DNA of 64,000 bases, taken from NCBI GenBank assembly GCA_016702745.1, contig JADJDJ010000004.1, positions 584,804 to 648,803 of the forward strand, given 5' to 3'. A program made the translations under genes and the position numbers. This document shows, piece by piece, positions 8,872-18,340 of the stretch. The notes under the pieces were generated by a model that made no database searches, was not told where the DNA came from, and saw nothing but the letters and a program-made list of their open reading frames with translations. This DNA is from Chitinophagaceae bacterium. GTDB taxonomy: Bacteria > Bacteroidota > Bacteroidia > Chitinophagales > Chitinophagaceae. Every line of letters begins with the position of its first letter. The first letter of the stretch is position 1.

Positions 8872-11800
8872 TCAATTCTTTTGTCTGTATAATTTCAACG
8901 GGCTGTTATTCCCCGCCACCAGTAAACGATATTCCCCGCCGGGGCCTTTGTACCATTTTAAATCTCTTACTTCATTGTTATTATCGGCTACCGGTTGTGT
9001 AAACTTCATTTGCTTTGCCGCCGCATCAAATCTGAAAACACTCAGCTGCTGGGCATCATACCTTCCTTCATAAGGTACTACTCCATAAAAGTTGCCACCG
9101 GTGATCCAATGCAGACTGTTGCCCGGCATGGATGCAAAACTCATCAGAGGTGCCATTTGCAGTTGGGCGGGAAGGCTGGTACGAACAAAATTTCCCTTTC
9201 CGTCATTGATAAAACAGGAGGATGCCAGCTGCTCTGCTTTGAGTTCGCGGTAATTATTAAACAGATCATAAAACATAAAACTCACGGTCTTTCCCGCCAC
9301 ATCACTGTAATTCAGGTAGTGCTTCTTCAATACCGGTAAGGAACGTTCCAGTTCATCCTTGGCGAGGAAGGTATATTCTTTTCCATCAATAGTATAAGCC
9401 ATGACCTGCTCTGTGGAACCGTTTTTATCAAAGTCTTTTACATATAATTTCAGCGGACCATTCTTTCCCGCAACAAACTTGTTATTCAATCCCCAGTTCC
9501 CGGCAAGGATATCCATGAATCCATCTCCATTTACATCAGCAGGATAAAGGGTTTGCCATAATCCGGTGCTGCCTTCCAGAGGGCGGCTGGTAAAACTGCC
9601 TTTGTTATTGATAAAAACTGTCAGGGGCATCCATTCACCTGCCAGGACCAGATCAGGCCAGCTGTCATTATTAATATCTGTAAAAACGGCGCTGGTAACC
9701 ATCCCAATACTATCAGGCCGCCAGGTATTGACGGGTGCCGTTTTAAACTGGCCAGTTCCCTCATTCAGCAACAAGTAAGAATTTTGCGGACTGCCGTATT
9801 GCGTAGCATCAGCCAGTACGCCTACAAAAAGATCAGCATCTCCGTCTTTATCTATATCCGCAGTGCTGATACAGGATTTGTTTTTCAGCAGGAGCGGAAT
9901 CAGTTCATTGTGCAGGGTGAATTTTCCTTTGCCGTTATTAAGATAAAAATGATCAGCCAGCAGACTGTCGCCGTTCGCCCACTCATTGCCACCGCTGGCT
10001 ACATAGAGATCGGGGAATCCGTCTTTATTGGCATCTATAAAAACAGCATCCACTTCTTCACTGGCCCTTGCCTGATTAAAAGGAATACTATCTGTTGTAA
10101 AAGCGCCGCTGCTGTTTTGAATCAGGAGCTGACCACTCTGACCAGCGGCTGCAGTGCAGTAAAAATCATCAAGTCCATCGCCATTTACATCGGCCACGGC
10201 TATTTTAGGTCCGCGGGTGGATTGCTGGTGAGGGATCAGGTATTGATTATTATAATCCAGGAATTCATTCTCCTGATGTTTCCAGTTTACACGGACCTGG
10301 TTGCTGATTTCTTCAAGCACGGGTGGTTTGGGTGGAAAGAATGAGGCGTAATCAAAAACAGCACCTGCATCAGTTTGTTTCACCTGGATCAGCCCTTTCG
10401 CAGGAACATTCAGGATCCGCTGGAATTTCTGATCGGGCCATACAATCAGGATACTGTCAATGTACCTGATATTGTCAACACCAAAATGCAATTTGGGATC
10501 GCAGGATGACTGAAAGCCACGGCTTGAACTAAGCTGCTGGTATTGCATGCCGGAGCCGGTAAAGAGCCAGGCTTTGGCACCGATACCATAGGTGTTGGCA
10601 GTATTGCCAATAAACGAAATGTCAACGGTGTATTTCTTTGCTGCTGTATTTTTTAAAATAGTGGCTGGTGCATTCAGGTTATTGATCACCATATCCAGGT
10701 TGCCGTCGTTATCGAGATCAGCATAGGAGGCCCCGTTGAAAAATCCTTTCATCGATCCGGTGCCCCAGCTTTGGCTCATATCGGTGAATTGTCCTTTCCC
10801 ATCACCGCTGAAAAAATAGGGATGAGAAGATCCATCGGGCATTTTATCGATCGCTACTTTATCATACTTGGTGGAAGTGCCTACATCATTTTTTAAAACC
10901 AGATCAGAGACAAAACGGATATAGTCCAGGTCAACTGGTCTTTTTACAATTCCACTTGAAATGAAAAGATCCTTATTGCCATCATTATCAAAATCGGCAA
11001 AGAGGGGTGCCCAGCTCCAGTCGGTTGCGGCAATACCACTTTGCAATCCGGTTTCGCTGTAACTTTTTCCCAGACCGTTATTTTGCTGCAGGCAGTTTTT
11101 GGAATACTGATGCTGGTAGCCGTGACCCATCAGTTTGAATTTGTAAGTATCCGGGTTTTCATCACTGCCATAGGTTTTCAATACTTTTTCATCGGGAGGA
11201 AGCATATCCACAGTAATGATATCGGTTTGGCCATCGTTGTTAAAATCGTTGGCATCATTTCCCATGCTGAAGCGGCTGTAATGCCTGAAATGGTCAGCGC
11301 CTGATTCTTTGAAGCGGCCATTCCCCTGGTTGAGGTAGTAATAATCATTCTCATGAAAATCGTTACCGATATAAATATCATCCCATCCATCCTGATTAAA
11401 ATCGGCAATGGCAATTCCCAGTCCGTAGCCAAGGCTGCTTTGATAAATGCCTGCCGCTGCTGACACATCAGTAAATTTTCCGTTCACCGACACATCATTT
11501 CGGTAGAGGCGGTCGCCGGATAAGGAATCAGGGGTATGTCTGAATACCGTATCCTGTATATTGGAATTAGGTTTTTGGGAGTGATTCAGCAGGTAGCAGT
11601 CAAGGTCACCATCCCGGTCATAATCAAAAAAAGCGGACTGTGTACCGAAGCCGGAAAAGTTGAGTCCGTACTCTGCTGCTTTTTCTGTGAAGCTGTTATT
11701 TTTATTATTGATATAAAGCTGGTGCCGGCCGGTGAGTCCGTGATGTCCGCTGCTGGCCGCGACATAAATATCCTGGTAACCATCTGCATTTATATCAGCC

Positions 11801-12171
11801 ATGGTAACACCTGAGCACCAGTCGGCCGTTCCGGCAACGCCGGCACTGGCGGTGATGTCTTCAAATTTGAAATCTCCTTTATTCAGGTAGAGTTTGTTAT
11901 TCCCTTTGCTGTTGGCGGTAAAATAAATATCTACGAGGCCATCATTATTGATATCACCGGTTGACACACCTCCTCCATTATAATAATAGAGGTAGTAGAG
12001 AATATTCAGCATCTCCCTTTCGGGCAATGTATTCTCAAATTTGATATTTGTAGTTGAGGAGGAAAGCTGTTCAAAAAGGGCAGGTGTTTTCCTGCCTTGG
12101 CAGCCGGATTGAAGCAGGAGGAAACCGGCAGACAAAATAAAAAGAGGCCATTTACTGTTAAACCACTTCAT
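8872..12171 (-). CDS. Large FG-GAP/VCBS-repeat lipoprotein with ASPIC/UnbV domain (CRTAC1-like)
   Basis: 1099 aa with a lipoprotein signal (WPLFILSAGFLLLQSGC). It is filled with calcium-binding-loop repeats of the VCBS/FG-GAP type, e.g. GDINNDGLVDIYFT, ADINADGYQDIYVA, DYDRDGDLDCYL, DFNQDGWDDIYIGND, DLDNDGNLDMVINN, DVNGDGLDDFYCTA and DIDKDGDADLFVG, which build integrin-like beta-propellers. A central ASPIC/UnbV stretch near residues ~520-610 (YGIGAKAWLFTGSGMQ, GFQSSCDPKLHFGVD) separates two propeller blocks. Such proteins often sit in PULs next to SusC/SusD and probably bind glycan or assist the transporter at the cell surface; no enzymatic role is shown. It is the first gene after an internal terminator. 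Confidence 0.88.
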   Translation of the reverse strand: MKWFNSKWPLFILSAGFLLLQSGCQGRKTPALFEQLSSSTTNIKFENTLPEREMLNILYYLYYYNGGGVSTGDINNDGLVDIYFTANSKGNNKLYLNKGDFKFEDITASAGVAGTADWCSGVTMADINADGYQDIYVAASSGHHGLTGRHQLYINNKNNSFTEKAAEYGLNFSGFGTQSAFFDYDRDGDLDCYLLNHSQKPNSNIQDTVFRHTPDSLSGDRLYRNDVSVNGKFTDVSAAAGIYQSSLGYGLGIAIADFNQDGWDDIYIGNDFHENDYYYLNQGNGRFKESGADHFRHYSRFSMGNDANDFNNDGQTDIITVDMLPPDEKVLKTYGSDENPDTYKFKLMGHGYQHQYSKNCLQQNNGLGKSYSETGLQSGIAATDWSWAPLFADFDNDGNKDLFISSGIVKRPVDLDYIRFVSDLVLKNDVGTSTKYDKVAIDKMPDGSSHPYFFSGDGKGQFTDMSQSWGTGSMKGFFNGASYADLDNDGNLDMVINNLNAPATILKNTAAKKYTVDISFIGNTANTYGIGAKAWLFTGSGMQYQQLSSSRGFQSSCDPKLHFGVDNIRYIDSILIVWPDQKFQRILNVPAKGLIQVKQTDAGAVFDYASFFPPKPPVLEEISNQVRVNWKHQENEFLDYNNQYLIPHQQSTRGPKIAVADVNGDGLDDFYCTAAAGQSGQLLIQNSSGAFTTDSIPFNQARASEEVDAVFIDANKDGFPDLYVASGGNEWANGDSLLADHFYLNNGKGKFTLHNELIPLLLKNKSCISTADIDKDGDADLFVGVLADATQYGSPQNSYLLLNEGTGQFKTAPVNTWRPDSIGMVTSAVFTDINNDSWPDLVLAGEWMPLTVFINNKGSFTSRPLEGSTGLWQTLYPADVNGDGFMDILAGNWGLNNKFVAGKNGPLKLYVKDFDKNGSTEQVMAYTIDGKEYTFLAKDELERSLPVLKKHYLNYSDVAGKTVSFMFYDLFNNYRELKAEQLASSCFINDGKGNFVRTSLPAQLQMAPLMSFASMPGNSLHWITGGNFYGVVPYEGRYDAQQLSVFRFDAAAKQMKFTQPVADNNNEVRDLKWYKGPGGEYRLLVAGNNSPLKLYRQKN

Positions 12172-12191
12172 TGGAACAGCCTTTTAAAAAA

Positions 12192-12223
12192 GATGAAAAG
12201 GGCTGAAACAAGACGTTCAGCCC
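12192..12223 (-). terminator. Internal intrinsic terminator inside the PUL
   Basis: On the minus strand the sequence reads GGGCTGAA, a 8-nt loop, TTCAGCCC, then TTTTCATC. The 8-bp stem spans 12200-12207 and 12216-12223, and the U-rich tail lies at 12192-12199. It sits between the LamG gene and the FG-GAP gene. It probably lets the transporter genes be expressed more strongly than the enzyme genes. Confidence 0.65.
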
Positions 12224-12261
12224 TTTGTTGCTTATGCTGCTTAAAACAAACGACTACATTG

Positions 12262-13149
12262 TTATTGTTTACCGGCAAAAAGCGCAGACACTTCTGTCTG
12301 TGACAACGCTTTGCTGTACAATCTCAGTTGGTCCAACCCTCCTTTGAAAGTACAAGCCAGCCAGTCGTCAGAGGCATAGCTGGTAGAAGGACCGGCACCA
12401 ATACGGAATTCAGAAATCCAGGTAGATGACAGGCGCAGGGCACCATGTCCGCCCCATGTTTTTACATTGGGATTCTGTACACCATCGATATACAATTTTA
12501 CAGTACTGTTGGTTTCATCATAGGTAAATACCAGGTGATGCCAGTTATTATCGCATAATCCGGCAATCATCTGTCCACCTTCCCAGGTAAACCAGGCATC
12601 ACTTGCACCGCTGTTCGGATCGCTTGGGTTAGAAGGACTCACAAACATGCTTTTTATAGCACAGTTGGTATTATCTCCTTCCAGGAACAGGAAACCAACG
12701 GCATTGCTCCAGTGGTAATCAGAGTTATTAGGCTGCTTCTTTGCTCTCATGGAGAGGATATATGCCGGTCCATTGGTACCATTATTATTTTTTGTCTGGC
12801 CATTTTGTTTGAACCATACAGAAATACTCATACTGCTGCTGGAAGCCCAGGCATTGAAAGAAGGATACTTGATGTATTTCTGGTTCACTCCGGTAATTCC
12901 TTTACCTCTGACACCGTCAATAGTGGTAAATGGATTATCAGAAGGGAAGGTAGCCCGGATACTGTCTACTGCATTCATCAATGGATTAGCAGTAGTACCA
13001 TCAAAAGCTGCATAGAACTTCAATGGTCCGTTAGCAGGATTTGCATCCTTGGGATAGTCACCCAGTTCGGGCTTCTTCATTTTCTGGCAACCGGCAATGG
13101 CAGTAAAGGCAAGCAGGGCCACCAGGATTTTGTTAAATGTCATTTTCAT
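12262..13149 (-). CDS. LamG (concanavalin A-like) domain lipoprotein
   Basis: About 295 aa when started at the ATG at 13149-13147, which gives the lipoprotein signal MKMTFNKILVALLAFTAIAGC. A longer frame from 13185 would overlap susD and put hydrophilic residues before the signal. Residues ~70-290 form a laminin-G/concanavalin A-like jelly roll: KYPSFNAWASSSSMSISVWFK, NNWHHLVFTYDETNSTVKLYIDG and ending GGLDQLRLYSKALSQTEVSALF. The position immediately after susD is where SusE/F-like surface glycan-binding proteins are found, so a binding role is likely. It is followed by an intrinsic terminator, so it may close the high-level transporter transcript. Confidence 0.85.
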   Translation of the reverse strand: MKMTFNKILVALLAFTAIAGCQKMKKPELGDYPKDANPANGPLKFYAAFDGTTANPLMNAVDSIRATFPSDNPFTTIDGVRGKGITGVNQKYIKYPSFNAWASSSSMSISVWFKQNGQTKNNNGTNGPAYILSMRAKKQPNNSDYHWSNAVGFLFLEGDNTNCAIKSMFVSPSNPSDPNSGASDAWFTWEGGQMIAGLCDNNWHHLVFTYDETNSTVKLYIDGVQNPNVKTWGGHGALRLSSTWISEFRIGAGPSTSYASDDWLACTFKGGLDQLRLYSKALSQTEVSALFAGKQ

Positions 13150-13178
13150 GATATAATCAGTTTTGTTGATTTTATGAA

Positions 13179-14729
13179 TTACCATTCCGGATTCTGTACA
13201 AGGTTAGGATTTCCGTTCAGTGCTGAATTGGGAATCGGATAGTAACGATGTTTGTTTGCATATCCGCTAGGTCCCAGGATTGTGATTGCATCACCCCATC
13301 TCACGAGGTCAAAGAACCTTTCAAACTCCATGGCAAATTCAGCTCTTCTTTCCTGTTTGATGGCCGCACGCATTTGGACCTGGTCTACAAAGGCGATATT
13401 GGTCAAACCCGCCCTTGTTCTTACCATGTTCACCCAGGTTACAGCATCGGCCTGATTTTGAGCTCCGCCGATTTCATTAGCCGCTTCAGCAGCCATCAGG
13501 TAGATATCAGCCATACGGAATACGCGGTGATTCACCCATGTATTCTGTGCTTCGTTATTAGGTGTACCCAAACCAGCAGCCTGGTATTCAGTGAAAAGAT
13601 TATACACTTTTTTATTCCAGTACATGGCGTTACTCAGGTTTGGAACGGTTTGACCGTAACCACCTGTATTGGTACCACCGTCATTCTGATTGGAATAAAG
13701 AATGGTAGCTGCTTTCCGCTGATCAGTGGCTTCATAGCTGGATTCGAGGGAAGCAGTTGGTGTATTCCATCCCCATCCCAGATCCCAGGGACTTCCGGAA
13801 GCACCACGAACACCCTGACACTGACCGAGGCGGCTCCAGTAACGGTCGCCATCACCAGCTTCTTTATGTGCCTGAATTTCAAAAATGGATTCCTCACAGA
13901 GTTCACCTTCTTTTTTGAAAATTTTCCAGTAAGGTGTGTACAAAGGAGCAGCAGCTCCACCCTGACGGCTGGCCATTACCTGCTTGCAATGTGTGAGCGC
14001 TTCAGCCCATTTCTGCTGATACAATTTTACTTTAGCCAGGAAGGTTCTTGCAGCAGCTTTATTCAGGCGACCGGAGAAGGTAGCGCCCCATGCCTGTGGC
14101 AGGTATTGCTCCGCATAAGTAAGGTCTGACTCGATAAATGCATAGATCTGTGCAGCAGGAGATTTGGCTTTGTGCCCATCAGTCGGCGTATTGATTTTGA
14201 AATCAATCTTGGGGACATCACCAAATGTTCTTACCAGATCAAAATAAGAATAAGCCCTGAAGAATTTAGCTTCAGCAATATTGGTGAGTGAAGCAGGGTC
14301 GGTGTAACCACCTTTTTGTGCCTCATCCATTACATCATTACAAAGGCCAATAAAAATATAGTGCTTATCCCAGTACAAACCAGCTCCCCAGTCATCTTTG
14401 GTGTACTGGAAATTATCATAGGTCTGGCGCCAGGCCGAAGCACCGGGGTCAGCTACAATCTCTGCATCATCAGAACGGAAACCATTCATGGCAACCCATG
14501 GAATACTTTGAAATCCATCGCCACAATAGGGATCCGCTTTTGAATTGCGGACGGCACCATAGAGTGCCAGTGCCTTCCCTTCAAGGGCACCCAGGCTCAG
14601 ATCGTCCTGTGTGGCGGAGAGGGGTTGTCTGTCAAGAAATTTTTTACAACCAGACATCCCGCCCAGAACCGGCACCGCAAGCAGGGCACCGATCAGCAGC
14701 TTGTTGAAATTGTTTGCAATCTTTATCAT
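13179..14729 (-). CDS. SusD/RagB family surface glycan-binding lipoprotein
   Basis: 516 aa. The signal MIKIANNFNKLLIGALLAVPVLGGMSGC ends in a lipobox and is followed by KKFLDRQPLSATQDD, the typical SusD start. TPR-like helices such as AKFFRAYSYFDLVRTFGDVPKI, RLNKAAARTFLAKVKLYQQKWAEAL and FRMADIYLMAAEAANEIG, and the end block MRAAIKQERRAEFAMEFERFFDLVRWGDA, are diagnostic of SusD/RagB. It caps the SusC barrel outside the cell and delivers oligosaccharides. It is paired with susC 21 nt upstream. The substrate cannot be read from the sequence. Confidence 0.96.
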   Translation of the reverse strand: MIKIANNFNKLLIGALLAVPVLGGMSGCKKFLDRQPLSATQDDLSLGALEGKALALYGAVRNSKADPYCGDGFQSIPWVAMNGFRSDDAEIVADPGASAWRQTYDNFQYTKDDWGAGLYWDKHYIFIGLCNDVMDEAQKGGYTDPASLTNIAEAKFFRAYSYFDLVRTFGDVPKIDFKINTPTDGHKAKSPAAQIYAFIESDLTYAEQYLPQAWGATFSGRLNKAAARTFLAKVKLYQQKWAEALTHCKQVMASRQGGAAAPLYTPYWKIFKKEGELCEESIFEIQAHKEAGDGDRYWSRLGQCQGVRGASGSPWDLGWGWNTPTASLESSYEATDQRKAATILYSNQNDGGTNTGGYGQTVPNLSNAMYWNKKVYNLFTEYQAAGLGTPNNEAQNTWVNHRVFRMADIYLMAAEAANEIGGAQNQADAVTWVNMVRTRAGLTNIAFVDQVQMRAAIKQERRAEFAMEFERFFDLVRWGDAITILGPSGYANKHRYYPIPNSALNGNPNLVQNPEW

Positions 14730-14750
14730 GTTGTCGGATGTTTTAATCAG

Positions 14751-17700
14751 TTAAAAATTAGCATTCAGTCCAAAAGTGATTACACGTGGCAGGGCACTTC
14801 CGGCACTACCAAAGTCCAAACCGAATCCAAGGGCATCTCCGGCAAATTCAGGTGAGTAACCCAGGTTCTTCTTCCAGGTTTTGAGGTTCTGGATAGAAAG
14901 GCTCAGTTTAAGGTTCTTGATACCGGTCACTTTGGGGAGTTTGGAAATGGTATAACCCAGGTTCAGGTTCCTGATCCGGAAATAACTTCCATCTTCAATA
15001 CCGTAAGTTGACGGAGCCCGGTTGATCAGGTGCTTCTGGTTCACGATTGGAACAAAATTGGAAGTAGCCGCTCCTGTCCATCCTTCTGTATAATTCTTTG
15101 GATAATTGTACAGCGAGTTCTTTTGCTCTGATGTACCCCATACCCTGAATACTTCATTACCATAACATCCGGCAAAATCAATATTCACATCAAATGCTTT
15201 GTACTTGAAAGTGGTATTGATACCGTATGTAAAGTCAGGTGTTGGGTTTCCAATCATCTGCTTGTCGTTATCATTGATAATGCCATCACCATCCAGGTCT
15301 TTGTATTTGATATCGCCGGGCTTGGCACCACCACCATTGATCGTGTTCACAGGCGAAGCCAGGATATCAGCATAAGACTGATACAATCCATCTGCTACCA
15401 GTCCATAGAAATAACCGATTGGGTAACCGGTTTGTGCCTGGTTAGGTGTTTGCTCACTGGAAGAGATATTCGGTCTGTTGGGATACTCCAGGTGCAGCAC
15501 TTTGTTTTTAAATGTGGTGAGGTTACCACCAATGGTCAGGCTCATATCGTTGCCGATCTTCTGGTTCCAGCTGCCCACGAATTCAAAACCACTGTTCTGG
15601 ATTGATCCGTTATTGGTCAGGGATGGAAGAATACCGGAAGGTCTGAGCAACACGATCAGGTCCTGTGTTTTTTTACTGTAATAAGCCATTTCGAAATGCA
15701 GACGGCTTTTGAACATTTCCGCTTCAATTCCTATTTCAGAAGAATTCACAGTTTCCCAGCGCAGATTGGGATCGTAGAGATAGTCTGCCTCATACACTGG
15801 TACCAGGTTTTCACCAAATACGGCAGATGAGTTAGTGGAAATTGTGGGGTAAGCTGGATAGTTCTTGCCCTGGGCAGTGAAGTTACCGAGCAGTCCGGTG
15901 GATGCTTTTAATTTCAGGTAATTGAACACTTCCATATTCTCCATGAATTTTTCACGGGTGATTTCCCAGGCAGCACCAACGGCCCAGAAGCTCTGGAATT
16001 TGTCTTTGTAGTTTTTGCTGATCTGGCTGGCTCCGTCTCTGCGGAAGCTGGCGTTGAAATAATACTTGTTCTTATAGTTGTAGAGCAAACGGGCAAGACC
16101 TGATACGGTAGTGTATTCACTTTGACCGGCAGGTATCACACTCTGGATATCTCCGAAACCGGTGTTGATATACCAGAAGCGATTGTTATTCGGAATAATA
16201 TTCTTGCCTTCTTCTTTCTGTGATACAGTAGAAGAAGCCTGCTCATACTTATAGAAGTAAGTGGTAAATCCTCCCATCAGGGTGAAAGAATGGTCATTGA
16301 ATTTTTTCTTGTAAGTAGCAATATAATCCTGCTGGAAGGCCCGGGTATTGATGAGGTCCTGTCTCACGGCTGTCAGGGTATTCCTGCTTACTACCTGATC
16401 ACCAGTCATGCATGGATCATAAAGGTCATACAGCGGTGTGTATTCCCTGTTACTGCGCCAGCTCATATCGGCATACCAGGTTGGACGGAAATTCAGGTCC
16501 TTGGTGATATTAATATCCACGAACACGTTTCCAACAAAACGGTAGCGGTCATCAATTTTCTTATCCCAGTTATTCTCCAGGGTAGCCAGTGGGTTCGTTT
16601 CTGAATTCTGGATAATCGGAACGGAGGAATACAGGTTATAATTGGCGGAATCTACGCCATAAGGATTCTTGGTGTATACTGATCTGGGATCAGCCGAAAC
16701 GATCGGTACAATCCGGCGGGCATTTTCCAGAGCACCACTGTTGTAAGGCAATCTTTCTTTTGAACCAATGATGGTAAAGCCCAGTTTCCATGTCTTATTC
16801 ACTTTGAATTCATCGCTGATATTCATGGTCATCCGGTCGTAGCGAACATGTTTTACCAGGCCTTCATCATAGGTATAACCCAGTCCCATGTGGAATTTGT
16901 TCTTATCCGTACTTCCATCCAGGCTCACATTGGTGGTGCTGAATTTGGCAGTGCGGGTAACGGCATCAATCCAGTCGGTATTGCCGGTATAGGCATTCAT
17001 ACCTGGTCCGCCTACATTATTAACAAAATTGAGCAGGGATAAATCACTGGGATCATCATCCACGCGGCTCAGTGCTTCCAGTGTAGCCAGTTTCCTGAAT
17101 TCATCTCCGTTAGCGAGTTGAATTTTGTCTACCAGCTTTTTGGTACCATAAGCCGTATTGAAATTGATATTGATTTGTCCGGTCTTTGCTTTCTTGGTGG
17201 TTACCAGGATTGCACCGGCGGCACCCTTGATACCGAAGATGGCGAGGGAGGAAGCATCTTTCAGCACTTCCACGCTTTCGATTTCACTGGGGTTTACAAA
17301 ATCCATATTATCACTGAAAATACCGTCGATGATATAAACAGGACGGATACTTCCGATACTAACGGTACCCCTTATGCGCACATCCGGTGCAGAACCGGGG
17401 ATGGCGGTATTCACGATGGTCAGACCGGCAACCTTGGCCTGCAGGGAGGCGAGCGGGTTACTGTTGGGCTGGGCAGCGATGGCATCTCCTTTTACTTTTG
17501 TGATGGATCCGGTCAGGTCTCTTTTTACAGCAGAACCATAACCAATCACCACTACGGCATCCTGAATTTTTTCAGATTGCTTCAGGGCGATGCTCAAAGT
17601 AGTCTTTCCTTTTACAGATACTTCCTGGGACTCATATCCCACGGAGCTGATCACCAGTACGGCATCATCAGGAACACTGATGGAAAAATTACCGTTGGCA

Positions 17701-18188
17701 TCTGTTACGGTTCCAACCCTGGATCCTTTCACCTGGATGGAAACACCGGCCAGTGGCTCACCGGTTGCGGCAGTAACTTTTCCGGTGATCCGGATATCCT
17801 TTGTGCTGAATTCTGCGATAGCGGCCAGTTCTTTTAAAACCACCAGGTTGGTGCCCAGTAGTTTATAAGAAATGCCGGTATTGGCCAGAATCCTGTCCAG
17901 TACTTCCGGAAGGGTGGCCTCTTTTACATCAACATTTACTTTGGGTTTACCTTTTACGGACTCTTCCGTAAAGAGAAAGCGGTAATCGGTTTTTTTCTCA
18001 ATGGCGAAGAGCACTTTCTTGATTTCCGTATCATTCATTTTAAGTGTGATACGTTCCTGTCCCCATCCTTTGGCAGAAACCTGGAGGCAGGCAAACATCA
18101 GTAAAGCAACCGTGAGTTTCATAATTCTGGCAATCTTTTGATACAACAGAACCTTAGGTGAAACAGCAGCTGTTTCAGATTTTTTCAT
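14751..18188 (-). CDS. SusC/RagA-type TonB-linked outer-membrane transporter with STN domain
   Basis: 1145 aa. After a signal region (KLTVALLMFACLQVSAKGWGQ) there is an STN domain, residues ~45-115 (ITLKMNDTEIKKVLFAIEKKTDYRF, LLGTNLVVLKE), then a carboxypeptidase-D regulatory-like domain, residues ~130-205 (ITGKVTAATGEPLAGVSIQVKG), the plug with VVVIGYGSAVKRDLTGSI and KDASSLAIFGIKGAAGAILVTTKK, and a large 22-strand-type barrel ending in a C-terminal Phe. The STN domain normally contacts a FecR-type anti-sigma factor, and a FecR gene lies immediately upstream. This implies substrate-triggered transcription of the PUL. It imports glycan fragments with SusD using TonB energy. Confidence 0.96.
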   Translation of the reverse strand: MKKSETAAVSPKVLLYQKIARIMKLTVALLMFACLQVSAKGWGQERITLKMNDTEIKKVLFAIEKKTDYRFLFTEESVKGKPKVNVDVKEATLPEVLDRILANTGISYKLLGTNLVVLKELAAIAEFSTKDIRITGKVTAATGEPLAGVSIQVKGSRVGTVTDANGNFSISVPDDAVLVISSVGYESQEVSVKGKTTLSIALKQSEKIQDAVVVIGYGSAVKRDLTGSITKVKGDAIAAQPNSNPLASLQAKVAGLTIVNTAIPGSAPDVRIRGTVSIGSIRPVYIIDGIFSDNMDFVNPSEIESVEVLKDASSLAIFGIKGAAGAILVTTKKAKTGQININFNTAYGTKKLVDKIQLANGDEFRKLATLEALSRVDDDPSDLSLLNFVNNVGGPGMNAYTGNTDWIDAVTRTAKFSTTNVSLDGSTDKNKFHMGLGYTYDEGLVKHVRYDRMTMNISDEFKVNKTWKLGFTIIGSKERLPYNSGALENARRIVPIVSADPRSVYTKNPYGVDSANYNLYSSVPIIQNSETNPLATLENNWDKKIDDRYRFVGNVFVDINITKDLNFRPTWYADMSWRSNREYTPLYDLYDPCMTGDQVVSRNTLTAVRQDLINTRAFQQDYIATYKKKFNDHSFTLMGGFTTYFYKYEQASSTVSQKEEGKNIIPNNNRFWYINTGFGDIQSVIPAGQSEYTTVSGLARLLYNYKNKYYFNASFRRDGASQISKNYKDKFQSFWAVGAAWEITREKFMENMEVFNYLKLKASTGLLGNFTAQGKNYPAYPTISTNSSAVFGENLVPVYEADYLYDPNLRWETVNSSEIGIEAEMFKSRLHFEMAYYSKKTQDLIVLLRPSGILPSLTNNGSIQNSGFEFVGSWNQKIGNDMSLTIGGNLTTFKNKVLHLEYPNRPNISSSEQTPNQAQTGYPIGYFYGLVADGLYQSYADILASPVNTINGGGAKPGDIKYKDLDGDGIINDNDKQMIGNPTPDFTYGINTTFKYKAFDVNIDFAGCYGNEVFRVWGTSEQKNSLYNYPKNYTEGWTGAATSNFVPIVNQKHLINRAPSTYGIEDGSYFRIRNLNLGYTISKLPKVTGIKNLKLSLSIQNLKTWKKNLGYSPEFAGDALGFGLDFGSAGSALPRVITFGLNANF

Positions 18189-18340
18189 AAATTACAGTTG
18201 AAGGGTTAAGAATGCCGGGGGTCTTAAAGTTCCCGGTGTACAACCTGTTTGAATCCACGGGGTTTCGTTGCAGCGAAATCCCGTTTTTTAACTTTTCAGG
18301 ACGTGTTATTGGCAGTCGTTTTGTTCATACAGCATAGCAA

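Noticed and set aside
17118..17837. 239-codon open frame on the plus strand within susC
   Set aside because: Antisense shadow of the SusC plug and N-terminal domains; the composition follows the reverse complement of the real gene.
18240..18300. Hairpin GGGTTTCG/CGAAATCCC followed by TTTTTT between susC and fecR
   Set aside because: The T-run follows on the plus strand, where no gene ends; on the coding strand there is no U tract, so it is not counted as a terminator.
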